This document shows, piece by piece, positions 15,310 to 27,000 of a stretch of 64,000 nucleotides of DNA. Every line of letters starts with the position of its first letter. The stretch's first letter is position 1. This DNA is from Ophiodon elongatus (lineage: Eukaryota; Chordata; Actinopteri; Perciformes; Hexagrammidae), in assembly GCA_016806645.1 (NCBI GenBank), contig JACSYO010001818.1:755001-819000 (forward strand). The letters run 5' to 3'. Under the pieces are notes generated by a model. That model was not told the origin of the DNA. It saw only the letters and a program-made list of their open reading frames with translations, and made no database searches. The translations under genes were made by a program, and so were the position numbers.

Positions 15310-15426
15310 TATATATATATATATATACAGTATATGTATATATATATATATATATATACAGTATATGTATATATATATATATATACATATACTGTATATA
15401 TATATATAGTATATATATATATATTT
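15310..15426. repeat. (TA)n array with ACAGTATATGT interruptions
   Basis: TA runs are broken by TACAGTATATGTA twice and its inverted form TACATATACTGTA once, so the array is largely self-complementary. Confidence 0.9.
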
Positions 15427-15429
15427 ATT

Positions 15430-17230
15430 ATTATTTATTTTTTTATTTTTAAGGGGAGAATTTATGGCATCGGAACTAAAAATGTATCACTTTTTGTAAA
15501 TGTTGGAAAAAAATCCCTTCAGCTTACACCTTTCGCGATGTTGCACTCAAAGCAGCAACAGGAGATGGGATTTGAGTTTTCATTGCTCGGCTAATGTGGC
15601 CTTTTTCATTGCGACGCGGGGAGCTATATCAATAACCTATCAGCAGCTGCAGTTGTGATGCTAGCGCGGCAAACAGTGGGGAGACATCCGCACTTGAGCG
15701 AACCTTCGGGAAGGCAAGGGAAATCAGGAGCTAATCAGCGGCAGCTAGGACTGTGGAGGTGAATGCAAGTGCAACAGGAAAGTGATGCTGATGCGAGCTG
15801 ACACTGGAAATTGGGAGAGGATCAGGAGACACCCTTACTTAAGGAAGCTGTTTCCTCAGCCTGGAAAACTTTGATTTAATGTAATGGAGTCCTCATCAGG
15901 AGGGTGAGAGAAAAAAAAAACCCAACGGGAATGTGGATATTGTTTGCCTCGAAGGCCTATGAAATTAGGCTGAGAAGATTGGAATTTTTGGTGGGTAAAA
16001 AGTGGTGGAGAACTTTGGCTCTGAAAACGCGTTTCTATATTTCCCGAAACAGTCGGGTACAATGCTTGTTCTTGTTCTCTGATGTTTGCACAGAGTTGTT
16101 TGGGCTTGCGTAACAACAGCGTTATTAACCTCCCAGGGGCGTAGATAGCAGGTAAATTAATACTAATTCTATGCAGAGATGTACAAATTAGCCTGCTTTT
16201 TTTCCCAGTGGCTTGTTAGTGAGCAACAACACACACACGGAAATACACTCACAGAGACACACATTTGCATCCATCCTGTACACACTTGGGTATAAGCAAA
16301 CATGACAAACCTCCCCTTCCCCCCCAGTCATACATACAACAAGCCAACATGTGCACACATGAACAAATACAAACACACACACACACACCTACTTCTTAAT
16401 CTCCCAGCACCACAAACACAACGAGGGAGTGAATTATGAAGTGTGAGGACTTGGCTTGGTATCAGAGGGAGGCTACCTCGCCGCTTGTTCGGCTGTTAAT
16501 TAGTTTGGCCTGTTTGCATTTTTATTTATGTGGTGCAGGGAGCTTGAGCTGATAATCTATTCACACTGATATTGGGAGATAAAACTTGGGCTCGGATGAG
16601 GTTGGCCGGTGAGAAAAAGGGGGCCGCTTTTCTTAAATTATTCATCAACAGCGCAGCTCTGAGTGGCATCCCGTGCATTTCAAAGTCACTTCAACCGACC
16701 GTTTATCCGCTCGAGGTACATGTCGGGGACGGATATCGGTATCTAATAACGTGCCGCTCTCCGTCTCAAACCTCAGCATCAAACACCTTCATGATATATC
16801 ATCACCCCCCCACCCCCACCCCCCGCACGTCATTCCCTTCATCTGAATAAAAATGCCATATCGCCCTCAATAGGCACATACTATATGGAGACGTATCGAT
16901 ATGCACCCGACATGGAGCACGTAATGAGAGGCGATGACAGAGTGCCCGGACTGCATGTGCACCTGCCACACACTGCCGGCCAAGTCAGCGGGACGAAACG
17001 CGAAGATGAAGATGAACTGAGCAAAAAAAAAAAAAAGAAAAAAGCTGCCTCCCCCCTCCTCCCACAGCCGTGTGGCTGATTTACAAGTTATGGCCTTTTT
17101 CTCCTTCATCCCACTGTCATTGAAAGAAGATTAGATGGGGCAGATTACTTTAGACATCAAACATCACACGGTCGATCCGTCATAGCGGTCGCTTTCGGCG
17201 CAGCCTCTTATGTGGAGGGCTTTCTGGATG
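15430..17230. other. Proximal upstream region, no gene recognised
   Basis: This is less AT-rich than the distal flank, with scattered CpG-containing stretches (15600-15700, 16590-16760, 16900-17000, 17160-17210), an interrupted CA-rich segment near 16220-16390, a C-rich patch at 16804-16826 and an A run near 17023. It could hold promoter-proximal control elements. Nothing specific can be named. Confidence 0.4.
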
Positions 17231-17631
17231 CATTCACAGTAGGAAGGGAAAGAAAAAAGAAAAAAGGAAGAAAGAAAGAAAAACACTCTGTGCCTTCCTG
17301 GCGTCCAGCCTCTTCTTCAGCCTCTAACCTCCCCTGTTTCTCCATCCCACAGTCAAATGATGCACTCCCCACCCCCTACCTCCATCCCTTTTCTCCCCTG
17401 CCTTTGCCTTTCTTCCCGTTCGCTCTCTCTCTCTCTCTCTCGCTCCCTTTTCTTTATCGCTAACTTGTGAATGGCAGCCAATCAGGGGCAGAGTCGCCTC
17501 AGCTTCAGCCTCGGTGACATCCACCGCCAGAAGTGATGCACTGCTAGAGAAAGAGAGAGGAGGGGATAGAGAGAGGGGAGGGGGAGGGAGAGACACGGAG
17601 AGAGGGGAGAGAGAGCAAGAGAGAGCGAGTG

Positions 17632-17669
<38 letters not shown>

Positions 17670-17806
17670 GAGATGATAGAAAGAAAGTGTAGAGGAGGAA
17701 AGGGAGAGAAGCCAGAGAGCGGGGAGGAGAAATAGAGCGAGGGAGGGCAGAGAGAATGAGACAAGCATAGAGTGAGGGAGGGAAGAAGGCAGGAGACTCA
17801 CTCACA

Positions 17807-17837
<31 letters not shown>

Positions 17838-17870
17838 ACTCGCTCGCTCACACACACACACACACTGCCA
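17230..17870. promoter_or_regulatory. Purine/pyrimidine strand-asymmetric tract in the presumed promoter/leader
   Basis: This stretch has a purine run near 17245-17285, a CT repeat at 17423-17442, a mainly GA stretch at 17545-17765 (pure GA at 17635-17664), a CT repeat at 17807-17832, and a CA repeat around 17850-17866. GA/CT-rich leaders are common in neuronal TATA-less promoters. The promoter role rests on its position just ahead of the candidate exon 1. Confidence 0.4.
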
Positions 17871-17879
17871 TACACATTC

Positions 17880-18026
17880 GCACCAGCTGTGCTGTTGTCA
17901 GTCTTGGAATGTAAGCACTGCCGTGAGGAGTCAGATTCTCCACCGCTAAGCACTGCTAAGGAGTAGGGAACACAGTACAGTGCACTCAGTGACACAGATG
18001 GATGCTAAGCTGTGAGAATCAGAAAG
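17880..18026 (+). other. cdh10: Candidate non-coding first exon (5' end undefined)
   Basis: A consensus donor AAAG|GTAAGG lies at 18026/18027, at the end of a complex stretch following GA/CT repeats. It is the best donor seen upstream of the 23747 acceptor. Related cadherin genes have a non-coding first exon. No core promoter motif fixes the 5' end, so the start given is nominal. A six-codon ORF begins at 17998. Transcript data would decide this. Confidence 0.4.
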
Positions 18027-18743
18027 GTAAGGCTTTTTCTTTTCCTGATTAATGTTTAGGGATATATTTTTATTTTGTCAGCCTCAAGACTCCAGAGGAT
18101 GATCTGCGTCTTTTTTTTTCTTCTTCTTTTTTTTTTTGCACTGTGACAGAGCCAGACTAACGCAGCAGTGTGGAAATCTTATAGAAAGAAGTGTTGCAAC
18201 TTCAAAGAGGTTGATAACGACTAAATCGACCCGAACCAGGGAATGATTGGATTTTACTGTTCGACACTCTGATCTCGAGATTTGTCTTTAGAATGTATTC
18301 ATAGGCAAGTGTTGCTTGAAAATGAACAAAAAAAACAAAACCTGTATGTGGCAGTACCGCTGTAGATTCTCTGTTTTCTTTGACAAATCTCCACTTTAAA
18401 ATAATTACTGATATCTGATGAAACAAACCTAAACATTAGTACAAGTAAGTCATTTTAGCATGTGTTTATTCCCATTTAATTAAATTAAAGATCAGTCCTC
18501 TCATGACACCTGTCACACAGAGAACAACACTGCATATGTAACTTTAAGATCAGAAGTATATTGCTTGGGGTCATTCTGTGGTTTTTTAAAGATCTGCATT
18601 AACTTTGTCACTCAATCCAAAGTGCTTCATTCAACTAAGAGGTTTCCGGACTCCATACTGTCCATCAGTGGCTTTTTATGTACACATGTAGACGCATGTA
18701 CTTGGCTTGTGCACGTATGCAATATATACGAATGTATGTAAGT

Positions 18744-18744
<1 letters not shown>

Positions 18745-18784
<40 letters not shown>

Positions 18785-18865
18785 TCTGCTCTTGTTTGTG
18801 CACCTGTTCAAGTGTCGATGCCAAGCTCTATGTGTGTGTGTGTGTGTGTGTGAGTGTGTGTGTGT
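18745..18865. repeat. (TG)n microsatellites, two tracts
   Basis: Tracts at 18745-18780 and 18830-18865 are separated by about 50 nt of unique sequence. Confidence 0.95.
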
Positions 18866-21800
18866 AGATGTATTCGCCTGTCTGCTGAGATGCACTGAGG
18901 GCGAATCATGCTTGTGATGTGCTCCGGGCAGATTTGATGGAGAGGCGCTGTACCATTCCTATCTCTAAAAACGCATGGAGGTGTTTATCGTGGTGCTGGA
19001 GCGGAGCGCAGTGACAGAGCAGCCGACGGTGCTGCCGAGTATGTACATGTGCATGTCCTCCGCGGCGCAAAACTTAATCCACCCCTTACTCTCTTTGGCT
19101 CCCTCCAAACCGCCTACGGTAGTCCTCGGGTGTGTCTCCAGCATTACAATCACCACAGTGATATATTCGGGTGTAGCAGTGTGCACCGGGTCATCCGTGT
19201 AACACCATTACTGTTTAGTGCAAATTAGCCACTAACACGCTCCCTGAATTATTGTCAGATATGGAGTGACCTTTCAGTGTTGAAATGAAAAGTGGTGGAA
19301 ATCCATTCTCCCACACAGGCACAGAGGCTCTCATGAGCATTCACACAGCTGGTTTTAAAGGATTAGACATGAATATGAAAAGAAATAAACCAGCTGTGTA
19401 TATCTGTGAGGAAACAGTGAACAAAGAGAAGGATTGGGGTATTTTCTCTACAAAATAATGGAATCGATACGGACAGTTCAGTCATTTTTTTATTAAATTG
19501 CAGCATCTTTATATTCTAATAGTATCTTTTGCCAGTGTGTATATTTTGTGGTTTGGCTATGCTAAACTGGGAAAGACTTTCCTTTACATAGTTGTTGGAT
19601 CTATACCGAGACAGATGTTTAGGATAATTGGTTATTATTACCTTGTTAAAATGCATACACCCTACTAAAGCCATCCCAATACAAGCAATGCATTTTTTTT
19701 TTATAATGGAGTGGATTTTATGTTAAAACATCACTGTCAACTCATCCTTTTTTTTCAAGAAAGAAGGCCCACCCTTCCTTTTAAAGTAGCTTTTCAACAC
19801 GGAAGTGTGCACTGTATCACAAAATTGCTTAGAGGATTTCAAAACATGAGTAAAGCTCGCTGAGGTTTGCCAAAGACTGCAGCCGGCGGAGGCAGACTTG
19901 GGAAGGTCTAGGGCTCCACCAAGTGGAGGTTTGAACGGGTGCTGCGTCTTGGTACACCGACGCCCCTCATGCTAGATTTACACTCTGTGCTGCTCTGTCA
20001 ATACCAGAAAGCAATCACTGGAGCTACTCAAACTGCCAATCACAAAACACTAGTTCCTTGCACCCCACTCACATGTACGGTTTGTGTTTGCCGCTGCAGA
20101 ACACGCTGCGTTCACCGGCCGTAAATCCGGGTTACCGGATGGACGGTGCACGTCCACATGATCAAGACTAATCATGGCACCGCTTTTATGACCTTGCAAA
20201 CCCTCCTCTGCCCTCTCTCCATCTTTGTCTTTTCCTCCGTCTGTGTTTATTTATGGTTGTCATCCAATGTAGTCACTTGTTGAATTCCTCAATTGAATGA
20301 CACGACTATCATCAAAATGGGGTTTTGAATGCCGGTAGTTTCGAATGTGATTGATATTTGTGTCGTGTACGGTGTTTCAGGTGGTTGATGCTTAATGCAA
20401 CTCTGCATCTGTGTATCAACGTGTGTGTGTTGCTTGGTTTTAGTGGCATCTATGATTACGTGTAGTAAAACATGAGGAAATACAGAAAAAAATATCTGTC
20501 AAATTATGACTTATTGTGACTTAAGTCCACTGACTACTTGCTTCTGGGTTAAAGTGTGATGTGAAGTTAAAACCATGCAAACAGAGTGGTATCTTATCGG
20601 TACTCTCCGAGCCAGAGGTTGCGGCAACATGAAGCACAGATGGTCAGTTTAGGTGTTTATATTCTCCTGTGTATAGAGGAGGATTATATATTTAGTATGC
20701 AAGACCTCTTGAAAAAAAGGTTTGCCAACCAGACTTTTGCTGCACATAATCATTGGCCTACTAAAGTCAGAGAAGCCATAAAAGTGCTTAGTTGCACTGC
20801 TCGGTTTAATGTTGGTGGGAGAATTTTTTGGGATGCATGTGCATACAAATTTATACAGACTAATGTGCAAGGCTGTGCTTTTCTAGGAAGAATATCCTGA
20901 TGAACAGCTAGTTTATATCTGATCAAAGATATTCTTATTCAGCAAAACAAGAATGTATAATTTTGTGGATTACAAAAAATGGAGCAGAGCGGAGCTCCTG
21001 CCAGAAAATGTCTTAGCCAAGATTAAGAATAACAGCCCTCGACAACACTTTAAAAGCATATTTAACTATTTGGTCCCTTCAGATATCTGGTGTTAATGCC
21101 AAGCCATATAAGCTGTCTGCAACTTAATCTAATCATAAACAACTTTTTTAATAAACCTCCGCAATTTAATAGGCTGAATGAGTTGAGATAATTCAACCCG
21201 GGTCTATAGGATCTGGCATTGATTCAGCATGCTCACTCATCCTTTAATGGAGTGTTTGGAAGAATTCTGAAAAGACACACTGGCCCTAATGCTTAATAGG
21301 CACACCACATCAAAGATTAATATCCAGAATGCTATTAAAACTCAAGGACAGGCTGGAATGATAATTAGAAAATGCAATCACAAGCATCAGACTAGATTAA
21401 TTGCAAGGCGGCGTTTCCTGATTTCCGGGAACACACTTGTCACACTCTTGCCACATTATGGGCATGCACAGAGAAAATAACATAAGAAATGTTGCACGTA
21501 TCAACACTATCTATATTTTATCTCTCGTAATACTGAAGCAGTACTTTGACAAAGTCAAAATTTGTCTGCTCAGGCGTCAGAGAACAACACAGCCTTTTAA
21601 TTCATATTTGCGTTATCTAGTTTAACATGTTTATTATAGATTGTATGTAGATTATGGAAATGTTTGGTCGGTTCAACCATGCTGCTGCCGCTGGGGCCAA
21701 GACATATAATATAGTTCTGCATGCATTGGTCATTCTATCGTCCTAATGGCAATGTTCATTCATTAAAAACTTTGATCAACTCTCTCAAAACGCATTCTGA

Positions 21801-22349
21801 ATACTTGAAAATCATCGCTGATTAAACAGCTTCAAACGAGTGAAACTGTCTGAGAGCACGAGCAAAGATGAGCGATGTTTTCGGTTTGCGATCTCATTCG
21901 CTCACTTATTAGATTTTCTGAAGAATTGCATTCATTTGCATCCCATACTTCACTTCCATCAATGGGACCGTAGTACTGATTTCCGTCATAGACAGTAACA
22001 TGCCCTTTGTCCTCGTGAATTCTTCCACTGACAATGCGCTTGTTATTTAAGAGCTCTGAACAAAAGCAGAAAGAATTGCTAAAGTAGCATGTGCCTCTGC
22101 GCGGCATCCCCTGAGGTACACAGCGGATGCCTGTCAGGAGGACTCTAGTGCTCCGGCCCTCGTGCGGTAACCGTAGTAAACGGACCCTTTTCAGAAGGAG
22201 AGGCAAGATTTATTAGGATTAACTTCCAAAAGACCATGAATTATGCATGCGCACCCAAATTACCTATCAGGAAGAGTCCTGGTGGGGACACACAGCCGAA
22301 GTGAAGTATCAGAAGAAGACAAAAACAGAAAACACCTTATCACAGGCTT

Positions 22350-22770
22350 TTTGGATTGTCCTCAAAGGAGGAACCCTTTTGGTTCCTGGTAGAACCTTTT
22401 ATAAAGGTTCCAATAGGAATCTATTCAGACAGTTCTACCTCGAACCCAACATAATTGTTATTTCTAAACCATCTGTGCAGGGTTCCACCCAGAACCCTTA
22501 TGATCGCTTATAAAGAGCCTTTCTATTGTACAATGGTTCCACCCCAAATCCAAAACCTTTCCACCATCTCACGGTTCTACCAAGATCCCTTTATATTCCC
22601 TTTCATATCCCATAAATGTTCCTCCAGTTTAACCATGTCTAGTTTAATGGGTTATTCCTTACTCTTACAAATAATCTTGGAAAAACTCTTTATTCAAAAA
22701 GGTTTCTTTAGAAGCAAATAGTTAAGAGTAGAACCTCAGCCCTTCAGAAAGAACCCTTATATATCCCATA
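22350..22770. repeat. Repeat built from inverted GGTTCC / GGAACC units
   Basis: Many short units recur, such as AGGAACCCTTTTGGTTCCT (22368-22386) and GAACCTTTTATAAAGGTTC (22391-22409), with further GGTTCCACC, AGAACCC and AGAACCT units downstream. It resembles an AAAGGTTCT/AGAACCTTT fish repeat that I recognise only in general terms. Confidence 0.5.
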
Positions 22771-23746
22771 TTTCAATAGTGTTTTGGGAGAAATATAAAT
22801 CTATGGAAGTAACCATCAGCAATGTATCCGTGGACAAATTGGATTTGAAAGTTGGGGAAAATGGGTCGGGGGGGATGACAAAAAGATACATATCTTTAGA
22901 AAGACGATTCATCCCTACACACGGTAGTGGAGGTTGCTCTGTAGCGCTGTAACTGAGTGAGCGTGAAGCAGGACATGAAAATAAAAACTCAGTTCCAGTC
23001 GAGTGTTTTACAGCGGTGCCTTTTACTCTTGTCAGAAGCATTCTGCTCCGAGAGATGCCTGCATTCATTCTGCTGTTCAAATACACTTACCGGCTGTGGA
23101 GCGCTGTTTGCGAATCATCGGTAATGCGACTTATAATTAGTGAAGTGCTGCTCACTCTTTTACTACTCAAATACCAGGAAGCCAGGAGACATGCCAGGGA
23201 GTTGTAGCTGCAGTGAGTAAACTTAATTCGACAAATGCACTGTGGTGATTGCAGTCTTTTGTTGATACATTTACATTGCAGTGTCTTTTTTTATTGATTT
23301 ATTTCAGTCATTAATCACTCCCTTAGAGGTTTGTCTGATGACTCGTACTGCATTAGTTTTGCATATGAGATTATTTGAATTTAAATTGGGGAAGAATAGT
23401 TTTAGAATGTTGTTCATCATCCTGTGTCTTTAATTTTGCAACTACTGAAGTTAGATTTCTTTCTTTTTTCCCGCTTCTGATCTAAGACAAATCCAATCAC
23501 TGAATTAGGACTTTTAAGCTCTCAGGCACTCTCACAGTGCACATTTGCTGATTGCATAATTAGCTGCTGCCCCGGTGAAGCACACATTGAAAGAGAGACA
23601 CTGCATACAGAGTTTCTGTGTACATAAGTGTTGCCCTATTGTACTCTGCATGCTGCCTAAGTGGTTCTTCTGCAATGCTAGAATTTCAAGCCTATTGTGA
23701 AGGTGATACAAAAGTGCTTCTCCACTAACGTTTCCTCTTTTCACAG

Positions 23747-23878
23747 GGATCCAAAGGACATCAAAGAGAGGAATACAATGCCTGTTCTGTTGACGCTGCC
23801 TTCCAGTGTTCATCCTATCAGAAGTTCATTACCATAATTCAGAAGTCGTCCAGGACATTTCCCAGCTGATTGGATACC
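23747..23878 (+). other. cdh10: 5' UTR part of the first coding exon
   Basis: A pyrimidine-rich acceptor (TCCTCTTTTCACAG) ends at 23746 and lies 132 nt before the start codon, matching the family arrangement of a UTR segment spliced in just ahead of the ATG. It holds an upstream ORF at 23778-23837. Confidence 0.7.
23778..23837 (+). promoter_or_regulatory. Upstream ORF (19 codons plus stop) in the 5' UTR
   Basis: ATG at 23778 with A at -3 opens a 19-codon frame that ends in TAA, 41 nt before the cadherin start and out of frame with it. Such ORFs commonly lower translation of the main frame. That effect here is an inference. Confidence 0.45.
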
Positions 23879-24088
23879 ATGATAACCAATCAGGTCGTGC
23901 TCCTCCTGATGCTCTCTATCCTGTGGCCCAGCACTGCCCTGCCTTTCACGCCTGGGAATATTGGGAATCTGTTTGGGATGCCAGAGAGTGATGGGAGGAT
24001 TCTCCAGCGGTCCAAACGTGGATGGATGTGGAATCAATTCTTTCTGCTTGAGGAATACGCAGGAAATGACCATCAATATGTCGGCAAG
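23879..24088 (+). CDS. cdh10: cdh10-like coding exon 1: signal peptide, prosegment, start of EC1
   Basis: This exon encodes residues 1-70. The start ATG has A at -3 (ACCATG) and is followed by a hydrophobic signal core (VVLLLMLSILW). A short prosegment then leads to the furin-type RSKR site at residues 44-47. Mature EC1 begins GWMWNQFFLLEEY, whose Trp at mature positions 2 and 4 form the type II strand-swap anchor. The exon ends YVGK with the donor AAG|GTAACG in phase 0. The prosegment is only about 25 residues, as is usual for type II cadherins. Confidence 0.95.
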
Positions 24089-27000
24089 GTAACGTGCCCA
24101 AACACATTGTGTGCAGACTAATTATAGAAGGTTTAGCTTGTTGAAGTAGTGTTTGATGTAATTGGCTGAAGACGAATGGGCTGCCAGAAATCTGGCTGTT
24201 ACAGGCACAGTTAACTGGAGCTATCAGATACACAGCGAGTGCACATAAAATGCTCTCTTTTCCTCCAGTCTTCAGTCCTTTTGCACACTACTTTCCTTTA
24301 TCACATGGTTTGCTCAGTGAAAAACTAATATATCTTGAATCAAAATTGCATTAATTTCTTGTTTTGCCGATGCCATTAATGTAAAAAATATCTCATTGTT
24401 ACCCAAACACAACATGTGGCGTCTTCAACGTTAAATATGAAGTTGTTTCTGTCTGATAAGCATCATAATCATCGCACAGATCAGTCAATAATACCAAAGG
24501 TACATTTGAGCCAATTCAACTGAAACTTCCTGCTGACAAGCCCTATTCAACACACTGGATATTAAAGACATAAACACTTTTCTTTATTTCAAAATGACAC
24601 CTTGAGGAGGTGTATGGGTATCTTGGTTAAAATAAAGACAAATGGAATAAGTGGCAGGGCTCAACACTAAATTTTAAAAGTGGTTTTGCTTCTGACTAAC
24701 AGCAACATTTAAATATCACTAATCCAAAAATTATTAAAAATGCTTATATTTTTGAGGTGACCGTTTTCTACGTTTTGCTACACCTATTTTTTTCATAGTT
24801 ATTGTTAAAAACAGTGCCCAATAATCGGTTGCCAAATCCCTCAAAATGGTTACCAATGGCAACCATCAATGTCGAGCCTTGAGTAGACGGACTCGTTATT
24901 TAGACCAAAACTCTGACTCTCCATAGACTCTCTATGGACTATCATCATATTTTATAGGGCCAAACAATAAACACATTGACTGAATAATTAAATTAAATGC
25001 ATCAAGTTCGACAAAGACTGTAATTCTTTGATGATTTAAGAAACACAGACATAGTTAAGGTTCAAATTTGATAATTAATATCAGTTTAAGGGCCATACAA
25101 GTCCAACTCAAAACCTGCAACAAGACTAAAGCCAGTCTCAGATAACCGTGAAGTGGTTTGAGACCAAATTCTAAAACTGCAGCTCTTGCGAGACGTTTTT
25201 CTCCTAAAAAGCCACAAAAGAAGGAGAGTTTCGGGACAATGCTCCTCCTCCGCACCCACCCAGATCAGAGAGGTTCTTGTCAGCTCACCCATGCTAGCAC
25301 TATAAAGACAGGTGTGATGGGGAACGCTACAGTTATCAACCCCAGGGAGGGAAATGAGGTGACTGTCGACAGCCAATTTTCTCAGAGGAAGCTGGCTTTC
25401 ATCACACACCTCATTCTCCGGAGTAAACAAGTGTCTTGTGCAAGGTTGAGTAGGGGGATATGACAACTTCTTTTGCAGAAACCATCATTCTGATGTGGTG
25501 AAGAGAAAGGAACAGCAAAATTTAATGGAATATGGAGAAAAAGGAGGAGGAAGAAGAAAACATATCAATCAGCAAGGCCAATGAAATTCACCTCGTTGTG
25601 TGATGTGACGAAGCAGCAAAGCAATTGCTAACTATAAATGGGGCCATCCATTGATATGTCAGTGACTGGTGCAATGTGGCTTTCTTCTCGACTCTTTGAT
25701 GCTCTCTGGCACCCAACTTCTGTGGCATGACAGCAATCACATCCACCAGCTCACTGCTCCTCCTGTGTCCAATATCATTCACCATTAAACTGTCAGAGAA
25801 ACATGAGGCTGTAATAAATTACGGGGAGAAAAAATAGGGGAGACCTACTGCCATTCGGCTTTACAGAAGAAGCTGCGGCGATCCGTATCACTAATTCAAT
25901 CAGTTTAACTTTGGAGTTCTCGCTATAGAGGCAGACAGTGATGGCGACAGAGACACGGATATACAAAGAAATAAATGTTAAGGGAGAGCTAGATAGATGG
26001 AGAAAATTTGTATTTGGGGAGACAAAAATGAGCAGAACTGCATGAAAAATGTTTATCAAGCTGTTAGTCAATCAACAGCAACATTATCCATGAATCGTTC
26101 CAGGTGAAGATGCCAAACATTCTCGGAATCCAGCTTCTTATTTGCTGTTTGTCCTCGCCATATATGACAGTAGGCTGAATATCTTATGGTTTTAGAATAA
26201 TTTTACCAATGGAAGCAATAAAATTGACAACATTATCGTGGGCTCCGAGAAACTGCTTTTCACTATTTATGAACTTAATCAAGAAAAGAGTCGCCGAATT
26301 AATCAATAATGAAAATAACCGTTAGCTGTAGCCCTAAAAAACAAGCAATCAGATGGATGGAAAGAGAGAAAACAAGTTGATGGATAGATATTGGAGCTGC
26401 GACGATTAGTCAATTCATCGATAAATCCATCCACAGAAAACTAATCTCCTATTTTGACAGTTGATTAATAGTTTGGGTCATTTTTCAAGAAAAAAGGCCA
26501 AACTTCATCTTGTTCCAGCTTCAAGAATATAAAGATATGCTGCCTGCCTTCAGTTTATATCATTGTTAATTCAGTGTCTGTGGGTTGCGTAGTGTTGGTT
26601 TAAAAAAAAAAAAAAAAAAAACGATAACAAGATTTTTTTTACTAATCACCACAGGCTCTGGAAAACTATTCTTTTTTTATTAGTTGCAACTATAATAGAT
26701 AAAGCAATAGATAGACAGAACAATGGCTGGATAATGACAGTGGCAGACAAACACATAAGAGGGGTAGAAGAGATGTAGAAGGCGATGGGGAGACAGAACC
26801 AAGACCAAATGCATAAAACACTTTCATGTCCAGCACAGAGCCATCAAAGCCTTGATGGCCGTCCTCCCAAAGATAATTCAATGGCCTTTGCAGTGCACTG
26901 TGGGAGATCTTGTTTATTTCACATCCAATCAAACCTCTCCAATCAACCCACACACACTCACAAACTATCACTTGAGGTTGATTTCTTGATTACAACAATC

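Larger units (their letters stand above)
18027..23746 (+). other. Intron 1 (proposed)
   Basis: About 5.7 kb between the candidate first exon and the first coding exon. It contains TG repeats at 18.75-18.87 kb and a GGTTC/GAACC repeat at 22.35-22.77 kb. No further exon was recognised. Confidence 0.4.

Noticed and set aside
17324..17805. Overlapping reverse-strand frames of 85-146 residues
   Set aside because: They are Ser/Leu-rich translations of the GA/CT tract, open only because the repeat lacks stop codons.
18665..18917. Frames rich in Cys-Val or His-Thr around 18.7-18.9 kb
   Set aside because: They are translations of the TG/CA microsatellites on either strand.
21832..22206. 124-residue reverse-strand frame with several cysteines
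   Set aside because: I do not recognise any family, no matching exons lie nearby, and its length is within what chance allows in 64 kb. It lies in proposed intron 1.
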